Shown piece after piece: positions 36,134 to 44,792 of a stretch of 64,000 nucleotides of DNA. Numbering within the stretch: position 1 is the stretch's first letter; the number at the start of each line of letters is the position of its first letter. Source of the stretch: Agaribacillus sp965228415 (GTDB lineage Bacteria > Bacteroidota > Bacteroidia > Cytophagales > Cyclobacteriaceae). The stretch is from NCBI GenBank assembly GCA_965228415.1, contig OZ245814.1:1736001-1800000 (forward strand), read 5' to 3'. The notes below the pieces were generated by a model. It did not search any database and was not told the origin of the DNA. It saw nothing but the letters and a program-made list of their open reading frames with translations. Both the position numbers and the translations under genes were made by a program.

Positions 36134-38068
36134 ATGTGGAAATGTTTAGTCGCTGTCGCAGCCGTCTCGGTTTCGTTCTTTTCCTCCCATGCCTTTCCCA
36201 GGGAAAATGAATTAAAATGGGGAAAAGTCAGTAAGACTGAATTAAACTTGGTTGAATGCGAATTCGAACCCGGGGTTGATGCAGTAGTGCTAAATGACCT
36301 GGGTGTCTTGAAAATAGCCTCCAATAACGTGGTTATTACCAGACACCGGAGAATAAAAATTTTACACGAAAACGGTCTTAGTCAGGGCAATATCGAAATC
36401 CCCTTTTACACCAAAGGAGGATGGGAGGCTGTTAAAAATGTGAGAGCCCAGACGATCAACATCAGCCAGGGTGGAAAACTGGAGAAGATCAAAATACCGG
36501 CAGATAAAATTTATCAGATCGATGAAAGCAATCATTGGAAAGCCATAAGGTTTACTTTTCCTGCCATTAAAAAAGGGTCAATCATTGAATATTCCTACGT
36601 TACCTATTCCAAAAATTTCACCTTTCTGGATGGCTGGATATTTCAAAGCGAAATCCCTACGCTTCAAAGCACCTTTACGGCGCTGATACCTGAAAGTATG
36701 GACTACCGCATACTTTTTGAAGGTAAAAGATTACTACAAAAATATGGTGGTCAAAAGCCTGTAAACAAATGGTCGATCGATAATGTCTTTTCTATAAAGG
36801 ATGAGCCATTTGTCGCCAACTATCTGGACTATGCTGAAAAAATCCGATTCCAGTTAGCCGGTTACAAACGGGCGGGCAGTATACCTGGCCGTATTGAATA
36901 CATAACCACCATGACCACCTGGGAAAAGCTGGCGAAAGAAAGACTTCAGGATGTGAATTATAGCTCATTCCTGCTTAAAAGCGGTAAAGCAAACGAGATT
37001 TTGGAAGCGATAGGGTTGCAGGGTCAGAAGCCCATGGAAAAAATCAAATCCATTTACAATTATGTCAAAGATACCTATACGTGGAATACCAGGTATCGAC
37101 TTTTTACCCGAAAAAGTTTTAATGAATTCCTAAACACCAAGGTCGGAAGCAATGCCGAGATAAATCTCTTTTTGAACTTGTTACTTAAAAGCGCAGGATT
37201 TGAAGCGAATCCCGTGCTATTAAGCACGCGCAAACATGGCAAGATTTCGCGTTCTTACCCTTTTTTATCACAGTTTAATTACCTGATTTGCAATGTCCAT
37301 TTAGATGGCCGGGATATTTTGATGGACGCTACCAATCCAAAACGCCCTTATTCACTCCTGAGTAAAAGTTGCCTGAATGAGTTCGGGTATTTGCTCGACA
37401 AACGAAACCCACGCTGGATCCCTATAAAACCGGATACGCGTACTTCGGAAACCATCCTGGTAGATGCTGTATTTGACGAGAATGGCAACGTTACTTCCAG
37501 GGTAAATCTAAAGTATAATGGTTATAAGGCATTGGCATTCAGGGAGAAGTTTGACGAGGATGACTTTGCGGGTTTTCTGGATTCCCACCTGGAAACTGAT
37601 GATTTATCATTAAAAGATATTAAGCAAAAACACCAGGATCAGCTCGACAAACCATATGAATTTGCCTTTACCCTCAGTTCAAATGATGAGGCGGTGGGTA
37701 AAAATGAGTTAATTTATTTTCACCCGATATTGATCAATAATCACAAAGAGAATCCATTTAAATCCGACCTGAGACATTTTCCGGTAGATTACAGCTATCC
37801 GTTTAAAGAAAATTATATCCTCCTTACCGATATTCCCGACAATTTCGAAATTGTGGAGATACCGGAGGACAAAAAAATATCACTCCCGGATAATCTGGGT
37901 AGCTTTATCTATGTCTCTCAGCTGCAAGGAAATAGGTACCATTTGTCAGTTGATTTTCGCATCAATAAAGCTAGCGTTCCAACAGAATACTACCCGGTCC
38001 TTCAAAAGTTTTACAATATTATGATTGCCAAATTGAAAGAAATAGTGGTTTTAAAAAAAATAAACTAA
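36134..38068 (+). CDS. DUF3857 and transglutaminase-like domain protein
   Basis: 644-residue exported protein (signal peptide ends near SSHAFP). The DUF3857 domain spans about 45-215 (VITRHRRIKILHENG, KGSIIEYSYVTYSKNF), then a transglutaminase-like fold (about 280-410), then a C-terminal beta domain. The transglutaminase core VGSNAEINLFLNLLLKSAGF has Asn where the catalytic Cys is expected, and the His position reads FNYLIC; the Asp in LMDATNP is kept. It is therefore probably a non-catalytic version, as is usual in this Bacteroidota subfamily. A role in envelope glycan or protein handling is only a guess. Confidence 0.9.
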   Translation: MWKCLVAVAAVSVSFFSSHAFPRENELKWGKVSKTELNLVECEFEPGVDAVVLNDLGVLKIASNNVVITRHRRIKILHENGLSQGNIEIPFYTKGGWEAVKNVRAQTINISQGGKLEKIKIPADKIYQIDESNHWKAIRFTFPAIKKGSIIEYSYVTYSKNFTFLDGWIFQSEIPTLQSTFTALIPESMDYRILFEGKRLLQKYGGQKPVNKWSIDNVFSIKDEPFVANYLDYAEKIRFQLAGYKRAGSIPGRIEYITTMTTWEKLAKERLQDVNYSSFLLKSGKANEILEAIGLQGQKPMEKIKSIYNYVKDTYTWNTRYRLFTRKSFNEFLNTKVGSNAEINLFLNLLLKSAGFEANPVLLSTRKHGKISRSYPFLSQFNYLICNVHLDGRDILMDATNPKRPYSLLSKSCLNEFGYLLDKRNPRWIPIKPDTRTSETILVDAVFDENGNVTSRVNLKYNGYKALAFREKFDEDDFAGFLDSHLETDDLSLKDIKQKHQDQLDKPYEFAFTLSSNDEAVGKNELIYFHPILINNHKENPFKSDLRHFPVDYSYPFKENYILLTDIPDNFEIVEIPEDKKISLPDNLGSFIYVSQLQGNRYHLSVDFRINKASVPTEYYPVLQKFYNIMIAKLKEIVVLKKIN

Positions 38069-38205
38069 TGATGGTAATTATTTTAAATACTGCGGTTATT
38101 CCATATATTTAATACGCATCAAAACATTGGTTGTTGAAAATTTGTTCTTTCTCTGTGGTGACATGATATTTTGAGTGCGGATAGGAAAGAATTAAGCGCC
38201 TAGAA

Positions 38206-39540
38206 ATGTTTAAGCCAAATAATGAGTCCTTTAATTTCGATGGAACAAAGATCCTAACTGCTTCTAACAAAGAAAAAAAGATACGCGTTCTACTGATCAT
38301 CCAACTGATAAAACTAATTATCATCGGATTGATCGTCAGCAGTATCGTAGATACCTTTCTTGGAATTTACGAGGAAGTAATTGCAACCCTGATTACCCTG
38401 GCAATTTTTGTCTTCATCCTTCTCTTTGTGGATAAAGCCAGGTATTACAATACGACAGTTACGCTATCCATCTTTTTTCTCTGTACACTTATATTTTATT
38501 CGGATGCAAAATATGGCCTTCCCGCCGGTGTGTTTATTTTATTTTTACCAACAGCATTTGCCATTTCTTTTGTAACCAACTACAACTCATTTTATTGTCT
38601 ATTGCATTTTGGAATCCCTATCGGGTACTTAATTCTATCCATTTATACCGACCATTCCCTATTTCTGGATCCCTCTATTAATGCTTTTCAGAAAAAAGTT
38701 ACGCTGATCTTTAACCTATGTCTGTCTACTGTATTATTTGCGCTATTCATCTACTATATCCATAAAATCAACAACAAATATGAAAAGGGGATCAGTAAAG
38801 CTATTCAAAAGCTGAAATTCCGAAACAAGGAACAAATTAATTTAAATCATCAACTTGATCAATTATTGGCGGTGGTTTCACATGAGTTGCGGGGGCCAAT
38901 CGCATCAGTGTTAAGCCTGATTAAAATTGTCAAAGAAGAAAAAGACCCGGACAAGGTTGCCGAATACATTGACCTGGAAGAAAAGAGTTTAATTAAGCTA
39001 AATGAATTCATCGAGGATATTATAAATTACTCAAGAAATACTAATCTCACGCTTGAAAAGGAGTCTGTTAATTTTGAGCAAATTGTCCGCGGCATCCTTA
39101 GCCAATACAATTTTGAAAATAAATATTCCCTTATTGAAACACGCATCAACATCAACCAGGTCGAACCATTCACCTCGGACAAAAAACGCATCCAAATTAT
39201 CCTCAGTAACTTAATTGCCAATGCTTTTAAGTATCATGATCCCCAAAAAAATAACCCCTATGTACGCATCGATGTCATTGTCGCCGACCACCAGGCAAAA
39301 ATTATCGTAAAGGACAATGGGAAAGGTATTCAAAGACATCATTTGAATAGGGTTTTTGATATGTTTTACCGGGCCAATGAGAAAATATCCGGATCCGGCC
39401 TGGGTTTATACCTCGTAAAAGAAACTGTAGAAAAGCTCGGCGGAAATATTGTTGCTACTTCCACTGTTGATAAAGAGTCGTCTTTTGAAATAGAGCTACC
39501 CGACCTGTCATTCGTCAGGGGCCATCCGAAAATCCAATAG
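38206..39540 (+). CDS. Membrane sensor histidine kinase
   Basis: 444 residues. Six membrane helices span about residues 28-190 (VLLIIQLIKLIIIGLIVSSI, ATLITLAIFVFILLFV, and others), then a short coiled coil. The catalytic core follows: His in AVVSHELRGPIASVLSL (about 226), N-box NLIANAFKY, G1 DNGKGI and G2 GSGLGLYLVKETVEKLGG. No response-regulator gene is next to it, so it is an orphan kinase with an unknown partner. The multi-helix N-terminus without a periplasmic domain suggests sensing within the membrane. Confidence 0.93.
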   Translation: MFKPNNESFNFDGTKILTASNKEKKIRVLLIIQLIKLIIIGLIVSSIVDTFLGIYEEVIATLITLAIFVFILLFVDKARYYNTTVTLSIFFLCTLIFYSDAKYGLPAGVFILFLPTAFAISFVTNYNSFYCLLHFGIPIGYLILSIYTDHSLFLDPSINAFQKKVTLIFNLCLSTVLFALFIYYIHKINNKYEKGISKAIQKLKFRNKEQINLNHQLDQLLAVVSHELRGPIASVLSLIKIVKEEKDPDKVAEYIDLEEKSLIKLNEFIEDIINYSRNTNLTLEKESVNFEQIVRGILSQYNFENKYSLIETRININQVEPFTSDKKRIQIILSNLIANAFKYHDPQKNNPYVRIDVIVADHQAKIIVKDNGKGIQRHHLNRVFDMFYRANEKISGSGLGLYLVKETVEKLGGNIVATSTVDKESSFEIELPDLSFVRGHPKIQ

Positions 39541-39579
39541 CCGGTGACCGGGAAATGATGCTGTTAGTGGTTATATTCA

Positions 39580-40872
39580 TCATTTGCTGGTAAAAGCAAA
39601 CCCACCACTGATCACTGAAGCGCTCAACCCATCACTCCTGGAATACCATGCGTATCGCAGATCTATACTTTTGAACCTCGTAATTTTCGTCTTTGAAAAC
39701 AATTTGAACCTGCCAATGCCCCAAATCGGTGCAAAATGCAATCCCAGTCCTACCTTATGACTATCAAAGCCCGATAAATCGAAGTCGGAGGTATAATAGG
39801 TTTGTTGCAACGAATGTTCCTTAAAGGGCTTAAAATACTTTGATGCAGTTTGCCTATGGTAACGGTAAAATGGATAAATGGAAAAGAAACTATTCACCTT
39901 TAGCGGTGCTTCCAGGCTCAGGGTGTGGGCATTGATACCGAAGTTGTCATAATAAAACCGGTAATAAAACCGAAAAATCAAGTGATCAGTACTAAAATAA
40001 TTTATTCTTACACCTACAGGAAACTTAAATCTTCGGGAAGGCAATTTTTCAATCCTTAGCGAGTCACCAACATTGAAATAAACCCGGTGAAATGGCGTAG
40101 AAAGCAAGCCTGTCTGATAAACCACATCACCAAAAACAGCTGCCTGCAATTTTTTATGAAGTACCTGGGCAAGGGTAACTGAAAGGTTGAATGATTTTCT
40201 CCGGTTGGTCTCAATAAACGCCGTGGCCTGAGGGGTTCTCAGCTCTTCAGGAAAGATCAATAGCCAGGTATCAAAAAAGGCCTGAAAACTTAGCCCGATT
40301 TGGCTGTTGTTGTTATTAAAATTTTTACTCCAGCGACCTCCGCCGTAAATTGAAATGTAATCTGACTCCGAAGATCCCCCGAAATTCAATCCATATTGTT
40401 GTTTCCCAGCCGGTATTTCGCGCGTATAACCGACATCAAACTGGTTTCGGAGATCATGCCTGGAGGCAGAAGATACGTTGGAGTCAATGCGGTCTGTAGA
40501 AGCGCTGGTATAAACATTCAAATGGGTACCAAAATTCAGTGTACTGACGGAGTCCAGGGGAACATTCACCACAATTTTCATCGCCCGATCATTTAATTCT
40601 TCGGTGCCCTGCCCCCCCGTAACAGCAGAATGTTTGCCATCCTGATCGTAATAGTTAAACAAAAAGTTTATGTCAATTTCTTTTTTTGTATCCCGGGGCG
40701 TTGAAAAGGATTCATCCTTGGAGATCGCGTCTTTTTCGTCAATTTGATTGGTTTTCTGTCCAAAAGTCATTGTGTGAGTACACAGACAAATTATCAGGAC
40801 GCCGGCTGTTAACCACCTGTGCGGTTGTCTGCAAGACGATTCCGGCCAATTATCTGTCAATTGCAACCGCAT
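39580..40872 (-). CDS. DUF3570 outer-membrane beta-barrel protein
   Basis: 430 residues with a signal peptide ending near MTFGQK. The family hallmark YDQDGKHSAVTGGQGTEEL lies near residues 75-95, followed by a long series of amphipathic strands and a C-terminal barrel end (SASVISGGFAFTSK). It is translated from an ATG inside the end of the DUF4266 gene (16-base overlap), which shows tight coupling. DUF3570 and DUF4266 genes are known neighbours, from memory, in clusters that often include ApbE flavin transferase and thioredoxin-like genes; those two are absent here. A surface-channel role for the barrel is inferred. Confidence 0.9.
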   Translation of the reverse strand: MRLQLTDNWPESSCRQPHRWLTAGVLIICLCTHTMTFGQKTNQIDEKDAISKDESFSTPRDTKKEIDINFLFNYYDQDGKHSAVTGGQGTEELNDRAMKIVVNVPLDSVSTLNFGTHLNVYTSASTDRIDSNVSSASRHDLRNQFDVGYTREIPAGKQQYGLNFGGSSESDYISIYGGGRWSKNFNNNNSQIGLSFQAFFDTWLLIFPEELRTPQATAFIETNRRKSFNLSVTLAQVLHKKLQAAVFGDVVYQTGLLSTPFHRVYFNVGDSLRIEKLPSRRFKFPVGVRINYFSTDHLIFRFYYRFYYDNFGINAHTLSLEAPLKVNSFFSIYPFYRYHRQTASKYFKPFKEHSLQQTYYTSDFDLSGFDSHKVGLGLHFAPIWGIGRFKLFSKTKITRFKSIDLRYAWYSRSDGLSASVISGGFAFTSK

Positions 40873-41081
40873 CCTCCTCCTATTTTACCGCCATTGATAC
40901 CCGAAGCACCCTCGCGATAAGACTCAATATTAATTTCAAAGTACTCCACTTTCCTGGAACTGAGTTCCATTTCCTCATCGTTCAGATACATTTTCTGATA
41001 GGCTTCCACAGAAACACAACCTTGAATCAGGCAGCAGAAGAAAATAAAGGCAACAATCAATAATAGCTTAATGTTGGTCAT
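40857..41081 (-). CDS. DUF4266 small lipoprotein
   Basis: 74 residues from the ATG at 41081; a GTG at 41090 would overlap the upstream stop codon by four bases. The signal ends in the lipobox CLIQGC. The mature part has YQKMYLNDEEMEL and the family end SGINGGKIGGGCGCN with a Cys-Gly-Cys pair. It overlaps the following DUF3570 gene by 16 bases. In this family the C-terminal Gly/Cys motif is conserved and probably binds a metal or cofactor; that is inference. Small size and overlap support a real gene. Confidence 0.9.
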   Translation of the reverse strand: MTNIKLLLIVAFIFFCCLIQGCVSVEAYQKMYLNDEEMELSSRKVEYFEINIESYREGASGINGGKIGGGCGCN

Positions 41082-41086
41082 AATGC

Positions 41087-41740
41087 TCACTTTATCCAGT
41101 ACCTGAGGCCCAGGTTAAGTCCTAAACTATGAATTTTATGTTTTTCGCTGTGGTTGCGTTCTTCTTTGGGTAGTATGGTCATTTCCTGGTACACCGGGGT
41201 CAATACCCAGGTAAACTTTCCCTTCCGCACCTGATTTTGGATGCCAACATGCCAAAAATGACGACTTCCAAAATTCTCTTTTTCAGGATGTTTTGAACCT
41301 ATTTCAAAAAAACCGGCACCCACTGTAGGGCTTAAGCTAAAATTGTGCCTGGCAATTAAGTCATAGCTTACCGCCAACCCATATTCCAAAAAGGAGACCA
41401 CACCGTCGGAAATTGTGTATTTCCTTCTCAAACGGGTGAAATCTTCATGTTCCAGCATATCATCTTCGATGAATATGGCTGCCTGCAAAAAAATCGTAGT
41501 AGTGATTTTGGAGTACCGGTAGGAAAATCCTGTTCCAAGACTCAATTTTGGCTGATAGTGGGATCTATCCCAACCGAGGTCATTCCGACTGCTTCCATTG
41601 GATGATCCTCTGTGATAAATCCACCATCCGGTTTTAAAACCAGTAGTGACAGTAATAGCCAATTGCTCTTTCTTTTCCTGAGAAAAAACATCATGAAAAA
41701 TCGCAGATAGAAAAAACAGGCAAAAAGCTAAACGAACCAT
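41087..41740 (-). CDS. Outer-membrane beta-barrel protein, first gene of the DUF4266/DUF3570 unit
   Basis: 217 residues with a signal peptide ending HDVFSQ. The rest is a run of amphipathic strands (LSLGTGFSYRYSKITTTIFL, VSFLEYGLAVSYDLIARHN, HSLGLNLGLRYWIK) ending in an aromatic-Lys terminus, so an eight-stranded OmpA/OmpW-like barrel is likely. Not recognised as a named family. Its stop codon overlaps the alternative GTG of the DUF4266 gene, making a three-gene operon. Confidence 0.8.
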   Translation of the reverse strand: MVRLAFCLFFLSAIFHDVFSQEKKEQLAITVTTGFKTGWWIYHRGSSNGSSRNDLGWDRSHYQPKLSLGTGFSYRYSKITTTIFLQAAIFIEDDMLEHEDFTRLRRKYTISDGVVSFLEYGLAVSYDLIARHNFSLSPTVGAGFFEIGSKHPEKENFGSRHFWHVGIQNQVRKGKFTWVLTPVYQEMTILPKEERNHSEKHKIHSLGLNLGLRYWIK

Positions 41741-41890
41741 TCAGCCAAAAATAGTCAAAATGCATTTAAGATTTAATGAATTTATGGGATTTTGGCTTCC
41801 GGCTTTTGGTTCCAGGCTATGGAGTGGTTTCAACCAACCCGATTACCAGCGTGATCGGCTTGTGGTGATATGTTGGGAGTTTAGTAAATA

Positions 41891-42274
41891 TCAGATGGCT
41901 GTTATCCAACACCCAAAAAGGGCCATAAACACTAAAATCTTGGCAAGAAACCTGATTTTATCCAGAAAATTGATATATCTGCTATTGATTATTTTTGTAG
42001 GAGTAAAGTAATGCGCCGGTTTTTCGAATGACTGACTTACTTGTTTCTCAGCCGGTGACTCTTCCCGCCACTCTTTTCGAATATTCTTCTCTGCCGCCTC
42101 GCAAAACAAATGCAAATCATCTTTTGAATATAAATAGGTTCCATCCTCACCAGGTATTTTGACATGGCACTTAACCTGGATTTCATTTTGGATAACTTTA
42201 GTTACTTCTCCTACCATTCCTGTTCTATATATCCCCACCACATTACCAACTTTAAGTTGATTTTTCATAGTCAT
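41891..42274 (-). CDS. Hypothetical KOW-like protein with hydrophobic C-terminus
   Basis: 127 residues (ATG 42274; 42268 equally possible). The N-terminal half resembles a small SH3/KOW barrel: LKVGNVVGIYRTGMVGEVTK, IQVKCHVKIPGEDGTYLY. A linker rich in Glu/Lys follows, and the last 20 residues are hydrophobic (AKILVFMALFGCWITAI), like a C-terminal membrane tail. It lies in the minus-strand series after the ECF/FecR genes, 86 bases after the small barrel gene. I assign no function; the coding call rests on composition and on the absence of a better frame. Confidence 0.55.
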   Translation of the reverse strand: MTMKNQLKVGNVVGIYRTGMVGEVTKVIQNEIQVKCHVKIPGEDGTYLYSKDDLHLFCEAAEKNIRKEWREESPAEKQVSQSFEKPAHYFTPTKIINSRYINFLDKIRFLAKILVFMALFGCWITAI

Positions 42275-42360
42275 TTTTATTAATTATTACAATAAATACA
42301 ATGTTACAGCTTCCCGTCATCTACCAGGAAGACCCCTGGGTTGCAGGGTAATGTTAGCAT

Positions 42361-42834
42361 TCAAAAATTATATCTCACCCCGATCCCGGCATCCAGGTCG
42401 AAGTCAAAAGGGTCATCGACAATCTCAAGGAAAAGAATTCCGTCGAGAAATACAGATACGGGGGCATTGGGAAAAACATATTCCAAACCAATGACACCGT
42501 CGGCACCCATTTCAAAATCATCATCCCTGTTTCCCTCTTTCCGGTCGTGGGTCTGCACCTGGCCACCAAAGCCATAGTACCAGTCCAGGCCGGGGGCATT
42601 GCTGACTGGAAAGTGGAAAAGGTAATGTGCAAGTAACTCGAAGCCACCGCTGTTGTAGTTGGTGCCCAAAGCAACTTCCAGGGCGTTACTGGCCCCCAGG
42701 TATTTTTTTGCCGTGATCCCTGTCGGGTTTCCAATACGTAAACCCAGCCCCCACGCTCCGCTTTGACCATAAATCTCGGATTTGGACAAGAGCAGAAGCA
42801 ATAGCATAAAAATTGGTAAAAATATGGATTTCAT
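42361..42834 (-). CDS. Small outer-membrane barrel protein
   Basis: 157 residues from the ATG at 42834 (an in-frame ATG at 42855 is less likely). The signal peptide is highly hydrophobic (FLPIFMLLLLLLSKS) and ends near IYGQSG. The body opens WGLGLRIGNPTGITAKKYL, continues with strands such as EVALGTNYNSGGFELLAHYL and ends DAGIGVRYNF with terminal Phe, as for Bam substrates. It resembles small barrels with a GNPTG start that are widespread in Bacteroidota. It follows the bactofilin gene by 38 bases. Confidence 0.85.
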   Translation of the reverse strand: MKSIFLPIFMLLLLLLSKSEIYGQSGAWGLGLRIGNPTGITAKKYLGASNALEVALGTNYNSGGFELLAHYLFHFPVSNAPGLDWYYGFGGQVQTHDRKEGNRDDDFEMGADGVIGLEYVFPNAPVSVFLDGILFLEIVDDPFDFDLDAGIGVRYNF

Positions 42835-42872
42835 CAGCTGATGCTTTGCATCCATCTACGCACCCGATTCAT

Positions 42873-43319
42873 TCAGGCACCAAGTTTTGATTTGTACTTG
42901 GTATCTGCTTCGATACCTTTATCAAACACCTTCTTTTCAGGTTCCTTCAGTTTGATTTGCTTCGAATTGCCGCCGATATCGCACTGGCCGGAAAACTTAG
43001 CTCCTGATTCTACAATCAGTGTGTTGGTGACGATATCTCCCTGAATTTTACAGTTGGGTTTCAGTATCAATGTTTCACCGACCTCTACCTTCCCTTCTAC
43101 TATTCCGCCAATGTCGGCATTTTTAGCCCAAATGTTCCCTTCGACTCTGGATGAATCGCCCAGAACAATCTTGGCTTGCGTATTTACATCCCCGATAATT
43201 TCCCCATCGATCCGGATGGATCCGCTGGTTTCTACTTTTCCTCTCAGGGTGGTTCCTTTGCTAATGGCATTGTTAGTACTGCCAACTTCTTCGTCTTGAA
43301 TGAATTGGTTGTTAAACAT
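42873..43319 (-). CDS. Bactofilin-family polymer-forming protein
   Basis: 148 residues from the ATG at 43319; an upstream frame to 43373 would overlap the FecR gene. The core is a right-handed beta-helix of short repeats: GTTLRGKVETSGSIRIDGE, IVLGDSSRVEGNIWAKNADI, GGIVEGKVEVGETLIL, IQGDIVTNTLIVESGAKF. Bactofilins form filaments without nucleotide and organise envelope or cell-shape machinery. The C-terminus is charged and short. No M23 peptidase, a frequent bactofilin partner, is next to it; it follows the FecR gene by 31 bases. Confidence 0.93.
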   Translation of the reverse strand: MFNNQFIQDEEVGSTNNAISKGTTLRGKVETSGSIRIDGEIIGDVNTQAKIVLGDSSRVEGNIWAKNADIGGIVEGKVEVGETLILKPNCKIQGDIVTNTLIVESGAKFSGQCDIGGNSKQIKLKEPEKKVFDKGIEADTKYKSKLGA

Positions 43320-43350
43320 AATTGTTTTGGTTTTTAGTATTAAAATCTCA

Positions 43351-44514
43351 TTAATTTTTAGATACCGAAGCATCTACAATTTCTATCTTAAGGTTGTCTA
43401 CCCTGGCGAACCAATCAGCCAACCTGTATTTATAGTTAATAGTCTCACCGGGTCCCAAGGATTTATACACGGTGAAAACATGGTCTTTCTTTTTTCTTTT
43501 CTTGTAATAGCTTACCCTTAACTTAACGTTTTTGTAAGTAGCCAAAGTGGCCAGGTTTTGTATTTGCCCCCTGATCTCGGTTTGTTTTATCTTACTCTTT
43601 TTCCATTGCGCCGTACTTTTCATATAATTGGCAGGACGAGAGATCTCTTTTTTATAAACCAGGATATGCTTCCAATCCAAAAAGTGTTGCTGGTCGTTCT
43701 TTTTTTTGGTGAGTGTCTTTTCTTTTTTATGCAAGGTGGCCTTCTCCCCTTTCGTTAGCAGCAATACGTCATTTCTCGCGTCTTCATTGGCAAATGCCAC
43801 TTTCCCGCTTACCACCGTTAATACAGGATCCTCTTTTTCGTAGGCTCTCAGGTTAAAGGTCGTTCCCAAAACCCTGGTTTCACTGCCATTTGCCAGGATA
43901 ATGAAAGGCCTGGCCTCATCCCGTTGAATTTCAAAAAAGGCCTCACCCTTTAATTCTATCTTTCTTATTGAATCGCCAAAATCGGGCAGATAAGAGATCC
44001 GACTATTTTTGTTAAGCCAGACTCTGCTCTTATCAGGTAAAACATATACCTGTGACGAATCACTTGTGAGTTTTATAGCTGCAGGTTTTTCAGGGAAGAT
44101 AGACAACTCGGCAGGGGCTATCATTAACTCCTGGGAAACCAGGGCATCTTTCTTAATTCCAGGATAAAAAATAGACGAAATTACCAATATCAACACTGCC
44201 ACGGCCAACAATCCGACTGCAACCGGTAAATATCGCTTCCTGGCACCGTGCTCAATCATCAAAGGTTTTATGGTAGCCGATTCATCCTCTAAATCCAGTT
44301 GATTATTCAATGCTTCCCAAACCATCCCGGGCTCGGGCATTACGATATCCCCGGGTTGCGCTGCCTGATTCCAAATGTTACCTAACTGATTGAGCACCTT
44401 TTCACTGCCCGGGTTTTCCTTTATCCAGGTGTTAAGGATCACTTCTTCCTCTGCGGATAGCTCTCCGGCCAGCTTCCTGGCCATCAAATCCCATATAGTA
44501 GCGCTAATGTCCAA
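43351..44514 (-). CDS. FecR-type anti-sigma factor with C-terminal FxLYD-like domain
   Basis: 387 residues from a TTG at 44514 (next in-frame ATG at 44484). The N-terminal anti-sigma part (1-80) has WDLMARKLAGELSAEEEVIL, as in DUF4880 domains. One membrane helix (about 93-112) precedes the FecR periplasmic domain (about 140-255: SSQVYVLPDKSRVWLNKNS, LGTTFNLRAYE). In place of the usual secretin/TonB-like C-terminal domain (DUF4974) it ends with a linker rich in Lys and an Ig-like region (RGQIQNLATLATYKNVKLRV, YKSLGPGETINYKY) that looks like an FxLYD domain. The ECF sigma gene is 278 bases upstream. No TonB-dependent receptor is in the unit. Confidence 0.88.
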   Translation of the reverse strand: MDISATIWDLMARKLAGELSAEEEVILNTWIKENPGSEKVLNQLGNIWNQAAQPGDIVMPEPGMVWEALNNQLDLEDESATIKPLMIEHGARKRYLPVAVGLLAVAVLILVISSIFYPGIKKDALVSQELMIAPAELSIFPEKPAAIKLTSDSSQVYVLPDKSRVWLNKNSRISYLPDFGDSIRKIELKGEAFFEIQRDEARPFIILANGSETRVLGTTFNLRAYEKEDPVLTVVSGKVAFANEDARNDVLLLTKGEKATLHKKEKTLTKKKNDQQHFLDWKHILVYKKEISRPANYMKSTAQWKKSKIKQTEIRGQIQNLATLATYKNVKLRVSYYKKRKKKDHVFTVYKSLGPGETINYKYRLADWFARVDNLKIEIVDASVSKN

Positions 44515-44792
44515 TATTATATGCCTGTTTATACCTGTAACAATAAAAAAAGCCCCTACCCCTACGCCCAGGAAAAATTATTAAAATTTCTTTCCAGGTA
44601 TCATCCAGCGCTTTATCATCTAAATAGCATGGTAAGAAAAGAAGATTTAACTGTAATATAGGCTGTATTGCCGAATTTCCTACCGGCTTATCGTTTACTC
44701 AAATGATAGCAGCAGGGTACAAAAATTAAAGGTTGCCATCCCAAAAACACATTTCGACATCAGGTGGAAATTATGGGTTCATTCCAAAAGCA

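Noticed and set aside
40860..40872. GGAGGAGG sequence just before the DUF3570 start as a Shine-Dalgarno site
   Set aside because: It lies directly against the ATG with no spacing and encodes the Gly run of DUF4266. Bacteroidota also rarely rely on such sites.
44541..44575. G-rich tract on the minus strand between ECF and FecR genes (possible G-quadruplex or terminator)
   Set aside because: Only three G-runs, and no complementary arm for a hairpin despite the following T-run.
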